DNA of 64,000 nucleotides from Bacteroidaceae bacterium (GCA_017520935.1 JAFXEF010000018.1:45052-109051), one strand, 5' to 3'; counted from the stretch's first letter, positions 50,428 through 62,834 are shown. Notes: generated by a model from the sequence alone, not told the origin. Numbers and translations: made by a program.

Positions 50428-52098
50428 TTATTTCTTTTCTCCACTAAGGACAGCACGATAGGCGGGTTCGTCAGCCAAGAGGCGATAAGCCCGGATCACG
50501 GTACTATCAGCCTTGAGCGTCTGTTCTATGGAACCACGCTGGTAATAATAGCGACTCACGAGTTCATCGGCCAAAAGTTCCTTGATGCGGGGTTCAAAGT
50601 AGCGGAAGTCATGGTCTATATCGTGAGTGAGTTTCTTCTCAAGAGCAGCAAACTCGGCCGACGCGCTCTCGGCATAGCCTTCGAAACGGGCAAGCTCCTT
50701 GAGAGCAGCAAGGGCACGTTCGCTCTGACGGTCGTAGGTGAAGTCAGATGCCTTCACTGCAGCCAAGAAAGCAGTATAAAGACTGTCGGTAACAACGAAC
50801 TCAGCCACAGGAGGCATGGTTGGATGCAGACGTGTGTAATTGGTAGCAAAATCGAAAAGGACATCGCTATTGGCCAAATAAAAGAGTATATTGGGTAGGG
50901 AGTCGGGCTGAAGGGGTACATCAGGGGTAATGCCACCTCCATCGCGCACAGACCTACCTGCAACGGTCCGGTATTCGGTAGTCAAACTATCGGGAATACG
51001 CTCTACGCTACCATCTTCGGCACGGCGAGCATAGTCTATTGCTTGCACGCAACGTCCCGAAGGAGTATAGTACTTACCCGTAGTAAGCTTGAGGGAACTG
51101 TTATAAGGAAGGTCGCGTACGGTTTGCACTAAGCCTTTTCCATAGGTACGGCGTCCCATAATAACACCGCGATCGAGGTCTTGAATGGCACCAGCTACAA
51201 TCTCGGAGGCCGAGGCACTCTGTCCATCAACCAACACGACAAGCGGCATTGTAGCATCAAGCGGTTCACGACGAGTACGAAACGACTGAGTAGCTTGGGC
51301 TATCTTACCTCGAGTGGTAACGACCACGGTGCCTTTGGGGACAAAGAGTCCCGTGATATCAACCGCTTCGGAAAGAGAGCCTCCTCCATTACCACGCAAA
51401 TCGAAGACAAGACGCTTGGCACCTCTATCCTTAAGTTCCACAAGCGCCAAGCGCACCTCACGAGCACAATTATCCGTAAAGCTGTTAAGAATGATGTAAC
51501 CGATACTGTCTGAAAGCATGGTATAGTAAGGGACTGAAGGTAGAGCTATATTGGCACGAGTGAGTTTAACCTCAAGGATACTATCGGTCACCCCCTCGCG
51601 TTTAGCACGTACGGTGAGCGTAGTACCTGCCTCGCCACGTAAGCGTTCGCTGACCTTGTCGACAGAAAGTCCTTTAAGGTCATCACCATCAATCGAGAGA
51701 AGGATATCACCAGCACGAAGCCCTGCATCCAAAGCAGGCATACCCTCATAGGGTTCGACCACCACTACCCTATCATAACGCTTGTGATAGCGAATGATGG
51801 CACCCACACCTGCATATTTACCTGTAAGCATCATCTTAAGATCCTCCTCATCATCCTCTGGATAGTATACAGTATAAGGGTCAAGTCTGGAGAGCATTGC
51901 GCTAATACCCGCCTCAAGAGTACCCGGTATGTCAATGGTATCAACATACATCAAATCCAGCTCGCGAAACACTGCGTGAAAAACATCAAGATACTTAGAG
52001 GTTAGAAAATTGCGGTTGTCGCCCTTAAATGCGACAAAAACAATGCACACGAGGGGCAACAGAAGAACCCACAATAGGGATTTACGGAAGTACTTCAT
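50428..52098 (-). CDS. S41-family C-terminal processing protease
   Basis: 556 residues. An N-terminal membrane anchor or signal (LLWVLLLPLVCIVFVAF) is followed by a PDZ domain (YAGVGAIIRY, PALDAGLRAGDILLSIDGDDLKG). The tail-specific protease core has the nucleophile in VLVDGQSASASEIVAGA and the general-base Lys in TYGKGLVQTVRDLP. Such enzymes trim or degrade exported proteins by recognising C-termini. It is followed closely by no partner gene. A -7 box candidate (TATTTTTG) is at 52136-52143. Confidence 0.92.
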   Translation of the reverse strand: MKYFRKSLLWVLLLPLVCIVFVAFKGDNRNFLTSKYLDVFHAVFRELDLMYVDTIDIPGTLEAGISAMLSRLDPYTVYYPEDDEEDLKMMLTGKYAGVGAIIRYHKRYDRVVVVEPYEGMPALDAGLRAGDILLSIDGDDLKGLSVDKVSERLRGEAGTTLTVRAKREGVTDSILEVKLTRANIALPSVPYYTMLSDSIGYIILNSFTDNCAREVRLALVELKDRGAKRLVFDLRGNGGGSLSEAVDITGLFVPKGTVVVTTRGKIAQATQSFRTRREPLDATMPLVVLVDGQSASASEIVAGAIQDLDRGVIMGRRTYGKGLVQTVRDLPYNSSLKLTTGKYYTPSGRCVQAIDYARRAEDGSVERIPDSLTTEYRTVAGRSVRDGGGITPDVPLQPDSLPNILFYLANSDVLFDFATNYTRLHPTMPPVAEFVVTDSLYTAFLAAVKASDFTYDRQSERALAALKELARFEGYAESASAEFAALEKKLTHDIDHDFRYFEPRIKELLADELVSRYYYQRGSIEQTLKADSTVIRAYRLLADEPAYRAVLSGEKK

Positions 52099-52155
52099 CG
52101 GATATATCGTTTATGACATTACAGCATTTGCTGTGCAAAAATACATACAATCACC

Positions 52156-53142
52156 CTACTTACCAAGTATGCGGGCTACATTTAACTTAATTTCATTCCA
52201 CGCAGCCTCACTGAGCTTGGTACCTACAACCTGTATGACATACCCTGAGAGGAGTGATCCCAACTGAGCACACTGATGTATAGTGCAACCATGCATAAGA
52301 CCATACATAACACCTGCTGCATAGAAATCGCCTGCTGCGGTAGTATCGACCACTTGTCCAACGGGGAAAGCATCGACAGACACACGCTTGCCATCGCACA
52401 TAATTGAGGAACCATCGGCACCAAGTTTCACCACAGCCACCTCACACAACGAATGCAGATGTTCGAGTGCAGCTACAGGCGCTGCCCCAGAGAAGGCATG
52501 CGCCTCCTCCTCATTGGCAAAGACAATATCTACATACTCAGTTACGAGGTAAGTAAAGAAATCACGGTCGGCCGCTACAATGTTGTAGCTGGCTAGGTCA
52601 AGACAAACCTTGAGACCAGCCTCCTTGGCCAGCTCCACTGCACGTAGGATAAGGGCGTGGTTCTGCACAAGGTATCCTTCGACATAAAGATAATCGTAGC
52701 CGACAAACATATCAGCACAAAGATTGTCCGGCTGCAATGCCGCGGCAGCACCCAAATAGGTAGCAAATGTGCGCTCGCCACCAGGCGAGATGAATGTGTA
52801 GGCAATGCCCGATTGCTGAGGCAACACGGTAAGGTTAGGTTCAATGCCACACTGGGCACAATTGTCGGCATAGAAACGCCCTGTAGCATCGTCGCCAATA
52901 GTCCCTATAAAACCTGGAAGCATTCCTAAGTTGGCCAATGCCAGCATCGTATTGCCAGCCGAACCTCCCGTAGCACGCTGCACATTGAGCGCCGAGAAAC
53001 GTTCTTGGATACGGCACTGCTCAGCATCGCCAATAAGGGTCATACTCCCCTTGGGAAGACCAAACACATCCAACAATTCATCATCTTTTAATGTAGCCAA
53101 AGCATCAACTAATGCGTTACCAATACCAATAATTCTCTTCAT
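52156..53142 (-). CDS. PfkB-family carbohydrate/nucleoside kinase (adenosine kinase-like)
   Basis: 328 residues of the ribokinase fold. N-terminal GIGNALVDALATL and GGSAGNTMLALANLG, the lid region SGIAYTFISPGGERTFATYLGAAA and the C-terminal anion-hole motif VVDTTAAGDFYAAGVMYGL are present. The overall pattern resembles Bacteroidetes enzymes annotated as adenosine kinase, although sugar kinases share the motifs. The -7 box (TAACTTTG, 53180-53187) overlaps the opposite tRNA-Asn promoter. Confidence 0.87.
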   Translation of the reverse strand: MKRIIGIGNALVDALATLKDDELLDVFGLPKGSMTLIGDAEQCRIQERFSALNVQRATGGSAGNTMLALANLGMLPGFIGTIGDDATGRFYADNCAQCGIEPNLTVLPQQSGIAYTFISPGGERTFATYLGAAAALQPDNLCADMFVGYDYLYVEGYLVQNHALILRAVELAKEAGLKVCLDLASYNIVAADRDFFTYLVTEYVDIVFANEEEAHAFSGAAPVAALEHLHSLCEVAVVKLGADGSSIMCDGKRVSVDAFPVGQVVDTTAAGDFYAAGVMYGLMHGCTIHQCAQLGSLLSGYVIQVVGTKLSEAAWNEIKLNVARILGK

Positions 53143-53187
53143 AACCGTATTTCTTTCTTGTTTTTTGCATTTTTTTCGGCAAAGTTA

Positions 53188-53218
53188 TTGTATATTTCAA
53201 AATATCCTATTAATTTTG
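53188..53218 (+). promoter_or_regulatory. Promoter of the tRNA-Asn pair
   Basis: TAATTTTG (53211-53218) as -7 with TTG (53188-53190) 20 bases upstream. It is back-to-back with the kinase promoter on the other strand (CAAAGTTA at 53180-53187). Confidence 0.6.
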
Positions 53219-53331
53219 CACCGCAATTGAGAGGAAAATGTGATTTTTCTTAGAAAACGAGCACCCCCCCTCAGGAGCGACAAAAGATGCCTCGGAAACA
53301 GAAGTGGAAGGGGCGCACGACAAAACTACAT

Positions 53332-53405
53332 TCTTCGTTAGCTCAGTTGGTTAGAGCATCTGACTGTTAATCAGAGGGTCCTTGGTTCAAGTCCAAGACG
53401 AAGAG
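53332..53405 (+). tRNA. tRNA-Asn (anticodon GUU), copy 1
   Basis: Acceptor TCTTCGT/ACGAAGA, D-arm GCTC/GAGC, anticodon arm TCTGA-CTGTTAA-TCAGA giving GTT, T-arm CTTGG-TTCAAGT-CCAAG, discriminator G. Seventy-four bases, CCA not encoded. Confidence 0.97.
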
Positions 53406-53430
53406 CAAGATTTAAGGGTTAGACAAATAT

Positions 53431-53504
53431 TCTTCGTTAGCTCAGTTGGTTAGAGCATCTGACTGTTAATCAGAGGGTCCTTGGTTCAAGTCCAAGACGA
53501 AGAG
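53431..53504 (+). tRNA. tRNA-Asn (anticodon GUU), copy 2
   Basis: Identical to copy 1, 25 bases downstream, with shared immediate flank (GCA after the tRNA). Expressed from the same promoter; terminator at 53511-53544. Confidence 0.97.
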
Positions 53505-53510
53505 CAGGAG

Positions 53511-53544
53511 AAGGTTCGCTTTGGTAGCGAGCCTCTTTTGTTTT
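53511..53544 (+). terminator. Terminator of the tRNA-Asn operon
   Basis: GGTTCGCT, loop TTGGT, AGCGAGCC (one G-T pair) then TCTTTTGTTTT. Confidence 0.82.
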
Positions 53545-53595
53545 ATAAGCCCCTATATTCACACCGAACCCCACAGAACAAAGTTAGGCTCTGTC

Positions 53596-53633
53596 TCATA
53601 AAAACAAAGCGAAGTGCCCAAGGACACCTCGCT
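53596..53633 (-). terminator. Terminator of the rpoBC operon
   Basis: Minus-strand AGCGAGGTGTCC and GGCACTTCGCT form an 11-bp stem with one G-T pair and a small loop, followed by TTGTTTTT, 22 bases after the rpoC stop. Confidence 0.82.
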
Positions 53634-53655
53634 TCACTCATATAGCAACTGAGAA

Positions 53656-56600
53656 TTAAACCTCAGGTTCGCTAAAATCAATTACGCTACGACGAGTAGA
53701 CATCACGCGCTCATAATCATCGCGAGAGCCAACTACAATCTTATCAAACTCTCGCTGACCTGTTCCAGCCGGGATAAGGTGTCCGCAGATCACGTTCTCC
53801 TTCATACCCTCGAGGCGGTCGCTCTTGCCATTGATAGCAGCATCGTTGAGCACCTTGGTGGTCTCCTGGAATGAAGCAGCCGACATAAAGCTTGAGGTCT
53901 GCAATGCAGCACGTGTGATACCCTGTAGGATCTGTGTAGATGTAGCAGGTACAGCATCGCGCACCTGAACCAACTTGAGGTCACGGCGCTTGAGAGCACT
54001 ATTCTCGTCACGAAGCTTACGAGCGGTAACAATCTGACCTGCCATGAGATTTTCGGAGTCTCCAGCGTCAACAACCACCTTCTTACCCCAAATGCGGTCA
54101 TTCTCCTCCATAAAGTCAAGTTTGTCCACTATCTGAGCCTCAAGGAAGCGGGTATCACCTGGCTCGTCAATCTGAACCTTACGCATCATCTGACGCACGA
54201 TGATCTCAAAGTGCTTATCATTAATCTTCACACCCTGCAAGCGGTATACGTCTTGCACCTCATTGACGATGTATTCCTGCACAGCCGTGGGACCCTTGAT
54301 AGCAAGGATATCCTGAGGAGTGATGGCACCATCAGAAAGCGGAGTACCGGCACGTACATAGTCGTTCTCCTGTACGAGAATCTGCTTAGACAAAGAAATG
54401 AGATACTTCTTCACGTCACCAGTCTTAGAGGTTACTACCACTTCACGGTTACCACGTTTCACCTTACCCATAGTAATCTCACCGTCAATTTCAGATACGA
54501 CAGCAGGATTAGACGGGTTGCGAGCCTCGAAGAGCTCGGTAACACGGGGAAGACCACCGGTAATGTCACCAGCCTTACCCTGAGCACGAGGAATCTTCAC
54601 AAGTACCTCACCCGCCTTAACAAGCTGGCCATCTTCGATAACAACGTGACCGCCCACAGGAAGGTTATAGGTACGCAAGACTTCACCATCTTCAGACTTA
54701 ATATGAGCAGAAGGTATCTTAGTCTTATCCTTTGACTCGATAATAATCACCTCGCGGAGACCAGTAGATTCATCAGAATCAACGCGATAAGTAACACCTT
54801 CAATCACTGATTCAAGCTCAACACGGCCTGCAGTCTCGGTGATAATAACGGCATTGAAGGGATCCCACTTAGCAATCATTGTACCCTTCTCGACAATGGT
54901 CTTATCGACCACAAACAAGGTAGAGCCATAAGGCAACGATTGAGCAGAGAGGGTAATACCTGTGTTTTGATCTACAAAACGGACTTCACCCAAACGACCA
55001 ACTACAATCTTCACTGCCTCGCCTGTCTCGTCAACAGCATCAACAGTACGGAGTTCGTCGAATTCCACACGGCAGTTATTCTTAGCCACGATAGTAGCGT
55101 TAGCGGCAATATTTGAAGCGGTACCACCAGCATGGAAGGTACGGAGCGTAAGCTGTGTACCAGGCTCACCGATAGACTGTGCTGCAATAACACCTACTGC
55201 CTCACCCTTCTCAACCATGCGGCTGGTAGCCAGGTTACGGCCATAGCACTTAGCACAAACACCCTTCTTAGACTCACAGGTGAGCACTGAGCGGATTTCA
55301 ACACTTTCAATAGGAGAATCCTCAATCTTCTTAGCGATATCCTCAGTAATCTCCTCACCACCAGCAACAAGGAGTTCGCCTGTGGTGGGGTGGATAACGT
55401 CGTGTACGGATACACGACCAAGAATACGCTCAGAGAGTGATGCGATAACCTCATCGTTGTTCTTCAATGCTGTGCATACAAGACCGCGCAGTGTACCACA
55501 ATCCTCCTCATTGATAATAACATCATGTGAGACATCAACAAGACGACGAGTCAGATAACCGGCATCGGCCGTCTTCAAGGCGGTGTCGGCAAGACCCTTA
55601 CGGGCACCGTGGGTAGAGATAAAGTACTCAAGCACGGAGAGTCCCTCCTTAAAGTTCGAAAGAATCGGGTTCTCGATAATCTGACCACCCTCGGCACCTG
55701 CCTTCTGGGGCTTAGCCATAAGACCACGCATACCAGACAACTGACGAATCTGTTCCTTACTACCACGAGCACCAGAGTCAAGCATCATGTAAACAGAGTT
55801 GAATCCCTGGTCGTCAGTAGAGATAGTCTTCATCAAAATACGAGAGAGGTCATCGTTAACGTGAGTCCATACGTCAATCACCTTATTGTAACGTTCGTTA
55901 TCGGTAATGAAACCCATGTTATACTCGTTCATAATCTCCTCAACCTCCTCATTACCCTTTGCTACGAGCTGTTCTTTCTCTTCAGGAATGATGATATCGC
56001 CCAAGTTGAACGACAAACCACCCTGGAAGGCCATCTTGTAACCAAGATCCTTGATTCCATCAAGGAATTCTGCAGCACGAGCCACACCGACCTTCTTGAT
56101 GACATCGCTAATGATATCGCGCAATGACTTCTTCGAGATGATGGTATTGAGATAACCGACCTCATCGGGTACAATCTCGTTGACAATCACACGACCCACT
56201 GAAGTCTCACGCATCATCTTCACGATATTACCGTGCTCATCCAGGTCATTCACCAAGACCTTAACAGGAGCATGAATATCTACCTTGCCCTCATTGTAGG
56301 CGATGAGTGCCTCTTCGGGACCATAGAAGGTCAGGCCCTGTCCTTTAGCACCTTCACGCAACTTAGTAATATAATACAAGCCAAGTACCATATCCTGAGC
56401 AGGCACGGTGATAGGCGCACCATTGGCAGGATTAAGGATATTATGTGACTGAAGCATCAGCATCTGCGCTTCAAGGATTGCTTCGTTGCTCAAGGGCAAG
56501 TGAACCGCCATCTGGTCACCGTCGAAGTCTGCATTGAACGCAGTACAAGCCAACGGATGCAACTGGATAGCCTTACCCTCAATCATCTTAGGCTGGAAAG

Positions 56601-57942
56601 CCTGGATACCGAGACGGTGAAGTGTCGGGGCACGGTTAAGGAGCACAGGATGACCCTTCATTACGTACTCGAGGATATCCCATATGATAGGCTCCTTGCG
56701 GTCAACAATCTTCTTAGCCGACTTAACGGTCTTTACAACACCGCGTTCAATCAACTTGCGGATGATGAACGGCTTGTAGAGCTCGGCAGCCATCAACTTA
56801 GGCAGACCACACTCGCCCATCTTCAACTCAGGACCTACAACAATAACCGAACGAGCCGAGTAGTCAACACGCTTACCCAAGAGGTTCTGGCGGAAACGTC
56901 CCTGCTTACCCTTCAAAGAGTCTGAAAGTGACTTCAAAGGACGGTTGGCCTCAGACTTAACGGCACTAGCCTTACGAGAGTTGTCGAAGAGTGAGTCTAC
57001 AGCCTCCTGGAGCATACGTTTCTCGTTACGCAGGATTACCTCAGGAGCCTTGATCTCGATAAGACGTTTCAGACGATTGTTACGGATGATAACACGGCGA
57101 TAAAGATCATTCAAGTCTGAAGTCGCAAAACGGCCACCATCGAGCGGTACCAACGGGCGCAATTCAGGAGGAGTGACAGGAATAATGCGAAGAATCATCC
57201 ACTCAGGACGATTACGATGCTTCGATGCACGGAACGACTCTACAACTTGCAAACGCTTCAACGCATCGTTTTTACGTTGCTGAGAAGAATCGCTATTGGC
57301 ACGATTACGCAACTCATAAGAAAGTGCATCAAGATCAAGTCCTGCGAGCAGGTCATATACGGCCTCGGCACCCATCTTTGCGATAAACTTATTGGGATCA
57401 CTATCATCCAAATATTGATTATCCTTGGGGAGTTTATCAAGCAAGTCGAGATACTCCTCCTCAGCAAGAAGCTGGAGTTTCTCAACACCCTCTTCAGCAG
57501 CGGCACCTGGTTGGATAACCACATAACGCTCATAGTAGATAATCGAATCGAGGTTCTTGGTGGGAAGTCCCAACAAATAGCCTATCTTATTGGGCAAAGA
57601 GCGAAAATACCAGATGTGTGCTACGGGTACAACCAACTGGATATGTCCCATACGCTCACGACGTACCTTCTTTTCAGTAACCTCTACACCACAACGGTCA
57701 CAAACGATACCTTTATAACGGATACGCTTGTACTTACCGCAATGGCACTCATAATCCTTCACCGGACCAAAGATGCGCTCGCAGAATAGACCGTCACGCT
57801 CAGGTTTGTAAGTACGATAGTTGATGGTTTCGGGCTTCAGCACCTCGCCACTTGAATTCTCCAGAATCTCTTCGGGAGAAGCCAAACCTATCGAAATCTT
57901 CGTGAAATTGTTCTTTATCTTTGTATCTTTTCTAAAAGCCAT
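53656..57942 (-). CDS. rpoC: RNA polymerase beta' subunit
   Basis: 1428 residues. The N-terminal zinc finger has Cys66, Cys68, Cys81 and Cys84 ([19 protein letters not shown]). The catalytic magnesium motif [16 protein letters not shown] is near 474. Further landmarks are the bridge-helix region ([29 protein letters not shown]) and the second zinc site in [15 protein letters not shown]. It forms the core polymerase with alpha and beta. It follows rpoB by 28 bases and ends the ribosomal-polymerase operon. Confidence 0.98.
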   Translation of the reverse strand: MAFRKDTKIKNNFTKISIGLASPEEILENSSGEVLKPETINYRTYKPERDGLFCERIFGPVKDYECHCGKYKRIRYKGIVCDRCGVEVTEKKVRRERMGHIQLVVPVAHIWYFRSLPNKIGYLLGLPTKNLDSIIYYERYVVIQPGAAAEEGVEKLQLLAEEEYLDLLDKLPKDNQYLDDSDPNKFIAKMGAEAVYDLLAGLDLDALSYELRNRANSDSSQQRKNDALKRLQVVESFRASKHRNRPEWMILRIIPVTPPELRPLVPLDGGRFATSDLNDLYRRVIIRNNRLKRLIEIKAPEVILRNEKRMLQEAVDSLFDNSRKASAVKSEANRPLKSLSDSLKGKQGRFRQNLLGKRVDYSARSVIVVGPELKMGECGLPKLMAAELYKPFIIRKLIERGVVKTVKSAKKIVDRKEPIIWDILEYVMKGHPVLLNRAPTLHRLGIQAFQPKMIEGKAIQLHPLACTAFNADFDGDQMAVHLPLSNEAILEAQMLMLQSHNILNPANGAPITVPAQDMVLGLYYITKLREGAKGQGLTFYGPEEALIAYNEGKVDIHAPVKVLVNDLDEHGNIVKMMRETSVGRVIVNEIVPDEVGYLNTIISKKSLRDIISDVIKKVGVARAAEFLDGIKDLGYKMAFQGGLSFNLGDIIIPEEKEQLVAKGNEEVEEIMNEYNMGFITDNERYNKVIDVWTHVNDDLSRILMKTISTDDQGFNSVYMMLDSGARGSKEQIRQLSGMRGLMAKPQKAGAEGGQIIENPILSNFKEGLSVLEYFISTHGARKGLADTALKTADAGYLTRRLVDVSHDVIINEEDCGTLRGLVCTALKNNDEVIASLSERILGRVSVHDVIHPTTGELLVAGGEEITEDIAKKIEDSPIESVEIRSVLTCESKKGVCAKCYGRNLATSRMVEKGEAVGVIAAQSIGEPGTQLTLRTFHAGGTASNIAANATIVAKNNCRVEFDELRTVDAVDETGEAVKIVVGRLGEVRFVDQNTGITLSAQSLPYGSTLFVVDKTIVEKGTMIAKWDPFNAVIITETAGRVELESVIEGVTYRVDSDESTGLREVIIIESKDKTKIPSAHIKSEDGEVLRTYNLPVGGHVVIEDGQLVKAGEVLVKIPRAQGKAGDITGGLPRVTELFEARNPSNPAVVSEIDGEITMGKVKRGNREVVVTSKTGDVKKYLISLSKQILVQENDYVRAGTPLSDGAITPQDILAIKGPTAVQEYIVNEVQDVYRLQGVKINDKHFEIIVRQMMRKVQIDEPGDTRFLEAQIVDKLDFMEENDRIWGKKVVVDAGDSENLMAGQIVTARKLRDENSALKRRDLKLVQVRDAVPATSTQILQGITRAALQTSSFMSAASFQETTKVLNDAAINGKSDRLEGMKENVICGHLIPAGTGQREFDKIVVGSRDDYERVMSTRRSVIDFSEPEV

Positions 57943-57970
57943 AATTTTCTAAACTGAAAGATGAAACGTC

Positions 57971-60900
57971 TTATTCAAGGGTAACGCTCAAGCCTAAGCC
58001 GCGTAACTCGTGCAACAATACATTGAGGGATTCTGGTATGCCCGGAGTAGGCATAGGATCACCTTTGACAATAGCTTCGTAAGCCTTTGCACGACCTACC
58101 ACGTCATCCGACTTGATGGTAAGGATCTCTTGCAGGATATGAGCGGCACCGAAAGCCTCGAGAGCCCAAACCTCCATCTCTCCGAAACGCTGACCACCGA
58201 ACTGAGCCTTACCGCCAAGAGGTTGCTGAGTGATAAGCGAGTACGGACCGATAGAACGGGCGTGCATCTTATCTTCAACCATATGGCCAAGCTTCAACAT
58301 ATAGGTCACACCCACAGTAGCTGGTTGGTCGAAACGGTCGCCAGTACCACCATCGTAAAGATAGGTCTTTCCATAACGAGGCAAACCAGCCTTATCAGTC
58401 CATACAGAAAGGTCATCCAAAGTAGCACCGTCGAAAATAGGAGTTGCGAACTTCAGCCCCAACTTGCGGCCTGCGTGACCAAGAACGGTCTCGAAAATCT
58501 GACCGATGTTCATACGTGAAGGCACACCCAGCGGATTGAGCACGATATCTACGGGAGTACCGTCCTCAAGGAACGGCATATCTTCCTGACGCACTACGCG
58601 CGACACGATACCCTTGTTACCGTGACGACCCGCCATCTTGTCACCCACACCGATCTTACGTTTCTTGGCAATATACACCTTAGCCATCTGCATAATACCC
58701 GAAGGAAGTTCATCACCGATGGTGATAGCAAACTTCTTACGCTTAATCTCTGCATCAAGCTCCTTATACTTGCGGATATAGTTGATGATGAGCTGGCTAA
58801 TCATACCATTGCGATGCTCATCCTCTGTCCAACCACTGAGTTGAACTGAAGTATAGTCAAGTTCCTGCAGGTTCTTCTTTGTGAACTTGGCGCCCTTGGC
58901 CACTACCTCTACACCCACATAGTCCTTCACGCCCTGTGATACGAGACCATCGGTCAAAGCAAGCAGCTTATCAACCAGAATCTTCTTGAACTCACCTGCA
59001 CGCTCATCAAATTCCTCATCAATCTTAGGCATCAACGCCTTATCGGCCAACTTAGAGCTACGAGACTTAATAGCGCGTGAGAAGAGCTTCTTGTCAATTA
59101 CTACACCCTTCAACGAAGGAGAAGCCTTCAGCGAAGCATCTTTCACATCACCAGCCTTGTCACCGAAGATAGCACGGAGTAGCTTCTCTTCGGGAGAGGG
59201 GTCAGACTCACCCTTCGGAGTAATCTTACCGATGAGGATATCACCGGGTTCAACTGTCGCTCCGATACGGATAATACCATTCTCATCCAAATCCTTGGTA
59301 GCGTCTTCACTCACGTTAGGAATGTCAGAGGTCAACTCCTCCATACCACGCTTGGTCTCACGAACCTCAAGGATGAACTCCTCTACGTGTACCGAAGTAA
59401 GGATATCCTCACGTACCACACGCTCGTTAAGCACGATTGCATCCTCATAGTTGTAACCCTTCCAAGGCATATAGGCCACCAAGAGGTTCTTACCCAATGC
59501 CAACTCACCATTCTCAGTTGAGTAGCCCTCGGTAAGGATATCGCCCTTCTTTACACGCTGTCCCTTCTCACAGATAGGACGAAGGTCAATAGTCATATTC
59601 TGGTTCGTACGCTGGAACTTAGGAACCTTGTACTCCTTCAATGCAGAATCGAAGCTTACAAACTCCTCGTCCTCAGTACGATCATACAATATCTTGATAG
59701 TAGCAGCATCAACGTAATCAACCACACCATCGCCTTCGGCAACAAGCTGTGTACGTGAATCCTCTGCCAATTGCTTCTCTATACCCGTACCTACGATAGG
59801 AGCCTCACTACGCATCAAGGGAACCGCCTGACGCATCATGTTAGAACCCATCAAAGCACGGTTGGCATCGTCATGCTCAAGGAATGGGATAAGCGAAGCA
59901 GCTATAGAGGCAATCTGCTGTGGAGATACATCCATCAACTCTACCTGATCGGGGTCAACCACAGGATAATCGGCATCACGACGAGCCTTAACCTTCTTCC
60001 GAATGAAGCCACCCTTATCATTCAACGGAGCATTTCCCTGAGCGATAATCTTATCTTCCTCCTCCTCAGCAGAGAGATATACCAATCCCGCAGGAGAGAG
60101 GTCAACCTTAGCATTGGCCACTTTACGATAAGGAGTCTCAATAAAGCCAAGGTGATTGATCTTAGCATAGATACACAAAGAAGAAATCAAACCGATGTTC
60201 GGACCTTCAGGAGTTTCAATAGGACAAAGACGACCATAGTGCGTATAGTGTACGTCACGAACCTCGAAACCGGCACGCTCACGAGAGAGACCGCCAGGAC
60301 CGAGCGCTGACATACGACGTTTATGGGTTATCTCAGCCAACGGGTTGGTCTGATCCATAAATTGTGACAAGGCATTCGTACCGAAGAACGAGTTGATAAC
60401 CGACGATACCGTCTTGGCATTAATCAAATCAGTCGGGGTGAACACCTCATTGTCGCGAACGTTCATACGCTCGCGGATAGTGCGTGACATACGAGCCAAG
60501 CCGATGGCAAACTGATTGGCCAACTGCTCACCTACGGTACGTACGCGACGGTTACTCAAGTGGTCGATATCATCGACTACAGCCTTAGAGTTAACCAACT
60601 CAATAAGATACTTGATAATCTCAATGATGTCCTCCTTTGTGAGTACACCGACATTGATATCAGTTGTCAGATTAAGTTTTTTATTGATACGATAACGTCC
60701 TACTTCTCCCAAGTCGTAACGCTTGTCAGAGAAGAAGAGGTTGTTAATAACCTCACGTGCACTGGCATCATCTGCAGGATCAGCATTACGCAACTGACGA
60801 TAGATGTAGAGCACAGCCTCCTTTTCAGAGTTACTGGGGTCTTTTTGTAGGGTATTGAATATAATGGAGTAGTCAGACTGATTGGCGGCTTCCTTGTGTA

Positions 60901-61783
60901 CCAAGATAGTCTCAACGCCCGACTCAAGAATTTCAGCAATTACGTCTTCGTCCAATACTGTCTCGCGGTCAAAGAGCACTTCGTTACGCTCGATAGATAC
61001 CACTTCACCGGTATCAGCATCAACAAAGTCCTCTACGCGTGTCTTCAATATTCTTGCAGCCAACTTACGGTCAACCACTTTCTTCAAGTTAGTCTTGTTG
61101 ACCTTCACCTCCTCTGCCAAGTTGAATATCTCAAGGATATCCTTATCATTTTCAAAACCGATGGCGCGCAACAGTGTCGTCACGGGCAACTTCTTCTTAC
61201 GATCGATGTATGCATACATCACATTGTTTATGTCTGTAGCAAACTCAATCCAAGAGCCCTTGAACGGAATAATACGCGCAGAATAGAGTTGCGTACCATT
61301 AGCATGAACGCTCTGACCGAAGAATACACCAGGAGAGCGGTGGAGTTGAGAAACAACTACACGTTCAGCACCATTGATGATGAACGTACCCTGCTCGGTC
61401 ATGTAAGGGATAGGACCCAAGAAAACATCTTGTATTACTGTATCAAAATCCTCATGATCGGGATCAGTACAATACAATTTCAACTTGGCTTTTAAGGGGA
61501 CACAATATGTCAAACCACGCTCCAAACACTCTGCGGTAGAGTAACGGGGCGGATCTATATAATAATCCAAAAACTCAAGAACAAAGTTATTGCGGGTATC
61601 TGCAATAGGGAAATTCTCTGCAAACACCTTATAAAGGCCATCATTCTTACGCTTTTCGGGGGGAGTGTCTAATTGAAGGAAGTCTTTGAATGACTTCAAT
61701 TGTACTTCCAAGAAGTCCGGACATTCTATCGGGTTCTTGATTGAAGCAAAGTTAATTCTTTGGTTTACAGTATTTGAAGACAT
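57971..61783 (-). CDS. rpoB: RNA polymerase beta subunit
   Basis: 1270 residues. The rifampicin region near residue 485 reads [20 protein letters not shown] followed by ALGPGGL. The Asp, His and Ser positions most often changed in resistant mutants are wild type, so this strain should be sensitive as far as rpoB shows. [15 protein letters not shown] and the C-terminal [14 protein letters not shown] are intact. A hairpin with a T-run separates rpoB from rplL, so polymerase genes are probably partly attenuated relative to the ribosomal proteins. Confidence 0.98.
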   Translation of the reverse strand: MSSNTVNQRINFASIKNPIECPDFLEVQLKSFKDFLQLDTPPEKRKNDGLYKVFAENFPIADTRNNFVLEFLDYYIDPPRYSTAECLERGLTYCVPLKAKLKLYCTDPDHEDFDTVIQDVFLGPIPYMTEQGTFIINGAERVVVSQLHRSPGVFFGQSVHANGTQLYSARIIPFKGSWIEFATDINNVMYAYIDRKKKLPVTTLLRAIGFENDKDILEIFNLAEEVKVNKTNLKKVVDRKLAARILKTRVEDFVDADTGEVVSIERNEVLFDRETVLDEDVIAEILESGVETILVHKEAANQSDYSIIFNTLQKDPSNSEKEAVLYIYRQLRNADPADDASAREVINNLFFSDKRYDLGEVGRYRINKKLNLTTDINVGVLTKEDIIEIIKYLIELVNSKAVVDDIDHLSNRRVRTVGEQLANQFAIGLARMSRTIRERMNVRDNEVFTPTDLINAKTVSSVINSFFGTNALSQFMDQTNPLAEITHKRRMSALGPGGLSRERAGFEVRDVHYTHYGRLCPIETPEGPNIGLISSLCIYAKINHLGFIETPYRKVANAKVDLSPAGLVYLSAEEEEDKIIAQGNAPLNDKGGFIRKKVKARRDADYPVVDPDQVELMDVSPQQIASIAASLIPFLEHDDANRALMGSNMMRQAVPLMRSEAPIVGTGIEKQLAEDSRTQLVAEGDGVVDYVDAATIKILYDRTEDEEFVSFDSALKEYKVPKFQRTNQNMTIDLRPICEKGQRVKKGDILTEGYSTENGELALGKNLLVAYMPWKGYNYEDAIVLNERVVREDILTSVHVEEFILEVRETKRGMEELTSDIPNVSEDATKDLDENGIIRIGATVEPGDILIGKITPKGESDPSPEEKLLRAIFGDKAGDVKDASLKASPSLKGVVIDKKLFSRAIKSRSSKLADKALMPKIDEEFDERAGEFKKILVDKLLALTDGLVSQGVKDYVGVEVVAKGAKFTKKNLQELDYTSVQLSGWTEDEHRNGMISQLIINYIRKYKELDAEIKRKKFAITIGDELPSGIMQMAKVYIAKKRKIGVGDKMAGRHGNKGIVSRVVRQEDMPFLEDGTPVDIVLNPLGVPSRMNIGQIFETVLGHAGRKLGLKFATPIFDGATLDDLSVWTDKAGLPRYGKTYLYDGGTGDRFDQPATVGVTYMLKLGHMVEDKMHARSIGPYSLITQQPLGGKAQFGGQRFGEMEVWALEAFGAAHILQEILTIKSDDVVGRAKAYEAIVKGDPMPTPGIPESLNVLLHELRGLGLSVTLE

Positions 61784-61822
61784 TGGATGATAGTTTTAAG
61801 AACTTAAAAGAAATTTAGGCAC

Positions 61823-61861
61823 AAAAAGGTTAAGAACCCCAAACAAAGGGGATTCTTAACC
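61823..61861 (-). terminator. Hairpin attenuator between rplL and rpoB
   Basis: Minus-strand GGTTAAGAATCCCC and GGGGTTCTTAACC form a ~13-bp stem followed by TTTTTG. It is placed as in E. coli, where partial termination lowers rpoBC expression. A separate palindrome CCTGTCGACAGG lies at 61867-61878. Confidence 0.8.
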
Positions 61862-61884
61862 GTTTACCTGTCGACAGGCTGCTG

Positions 61885-62262
61885 TTACTTAAGTTCTACC
61901 TCAGCACCAGCCTCTTCGAGAGCCTTCTTCAAGTTCTCAGCCTCGTCCTTAGCAAGACCTTCCTTAACTACGCTGGGAGCGCCGTCTACCAAGTCCTTAG
62001 CCTCCTTCAAGCCAAGACCGCAAACTTCCTTCACAGCCTTAACTACCTGGAGCTTGGCTGCACCTGCGCTCTTCAACACTACATCAAAAGATGTCTTCTC
62101 CTCAGCGGCCTCAGCGGCACCAGCTGCGGGACCAGCAGCAACAGCAACAGCTGCAGCAGCGGGTTCGATACCATATTCTTCCTTAAGGATAGTTGCAAGT
62201 TCATTAACTTCCTTTACTGTCAAGTTAACAAGTTGTTCTGCAAAAGCTTTCAAATCTGCCAT
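61885..62262 (-). CDS. rplL: 50S ribosomal protein L7/L12
   Basis: 125 residues. N-terminal dimerisation helix ([21 protein letters not shown]), alanine-rich hinge ([18 protein letters not shown]) and the C-terminal factor-binding domain ([35 protein letters not shown]). It forms the ribosomal stalk that recruits elongation factors. It lies 38 bases after rplJ and is followed by the attenuator. Confidence 0.97.
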   Translation of the reverse strand: MADLKAFAEQLVNLTVKEVNELATILKEEYGIEPAAAAVAVAAGPAAGAAEAAEEKTSFDVVLKSAGAAKLQVVKAVKEVCGLGLKEAKDLVDGAPSVVKEGLAKDEAENLKKALEEAGAEVELK

Positions 62263-62300
62263 TTTCGTATAATTTTAAGATTAGTTTTAATTTAATTTGA

Positions 62301-62819
62301 TTATCTCTCACCGAGTGTCTTAAGTACTCCGTGAATGGTGTTACCACCTGATTGAAGAGCTGAAACAACGTTCTTGGCCGGTGATTGCAGCAATGCAACG
62401 ATTTCGGCAATAACCTCGTTCTTGCTCTTGATGCTTGTAAGAGCTGCGAGCTGATCTGCGCCCACATAGAAACCTTCCTCAGCATAAGCAGCCTTGAGTA
62501 CGGGAGTCTCAGCCTTCTTGTCAGCATATTCCTTCAGCAAGCGTGCAGGAACATTAGCTGTCTGACAGAAGAACAGAGCTGTAGTACCCTTCAGCGAACC
62601 ATACAAGGGAGAGAAGTCGCCTTCGATAGACTCGAGAGCCTTCTGAAGAAGTGTATTCTTCACAACGACCATCTTGATCTCCTGCTTGAAGCACTTTCTT
62701 CTCAACTCGCTTGTAGCGGTAGCGTCGAGCGCTGTCACGTCTACGAGGTAGAAGTGAGGATATGCTTGAATGGTTTCAGCCAATTGAGCTATAATCTGTC
62801 CTTTATCTTCCTTTTTCAT
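62301..62819 (-). CDS. rplJ: 50S ribosomal protein L10
   Basis: 172 residues. MKKEDKGQIIAQLAE at the N-terminus and FYLVDVTALDATATSELRRKCFKQEIKMVVVKNTLLQKALE match L10, the stalk base that carries L7/L12 dimers and represses its own mRNA in other bacteria. Only 15 bases separate it from rplA, so a separate L10 leader like that of E. coli is not evident. Confidence 0.96.
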   Translation of the reverse strand: MKKEDKGQIIAQLAETIQAYPHFYLVDVTALDATATSELRRKCFKQEIKMVVVKNTLLQKALESIEGDFSPLYGSLKGTTALFFCQTANVPARLLKEYADKKAETPVLKAAYAEEGFYVGADQLAALTSIKSKNEVIAEIVALLQSPAKNVVSALQSGGNTIHGVLKTLGER

Positions 62820-62834
62820 AACTTTCTACGTTCA

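Noticed and set aside
52321..52350. Altered GAGD motif (AAGD) in the PfkB kinase
   Set aside because: DTTAAGD is a normal variant in ribokinase-type enzymes, so it is not a lesion.
57971..61783. Rifampicin-resistance changes in rpoB
   Set aside because: The usual Asp, His and Ser positions in the cluster are wild type.
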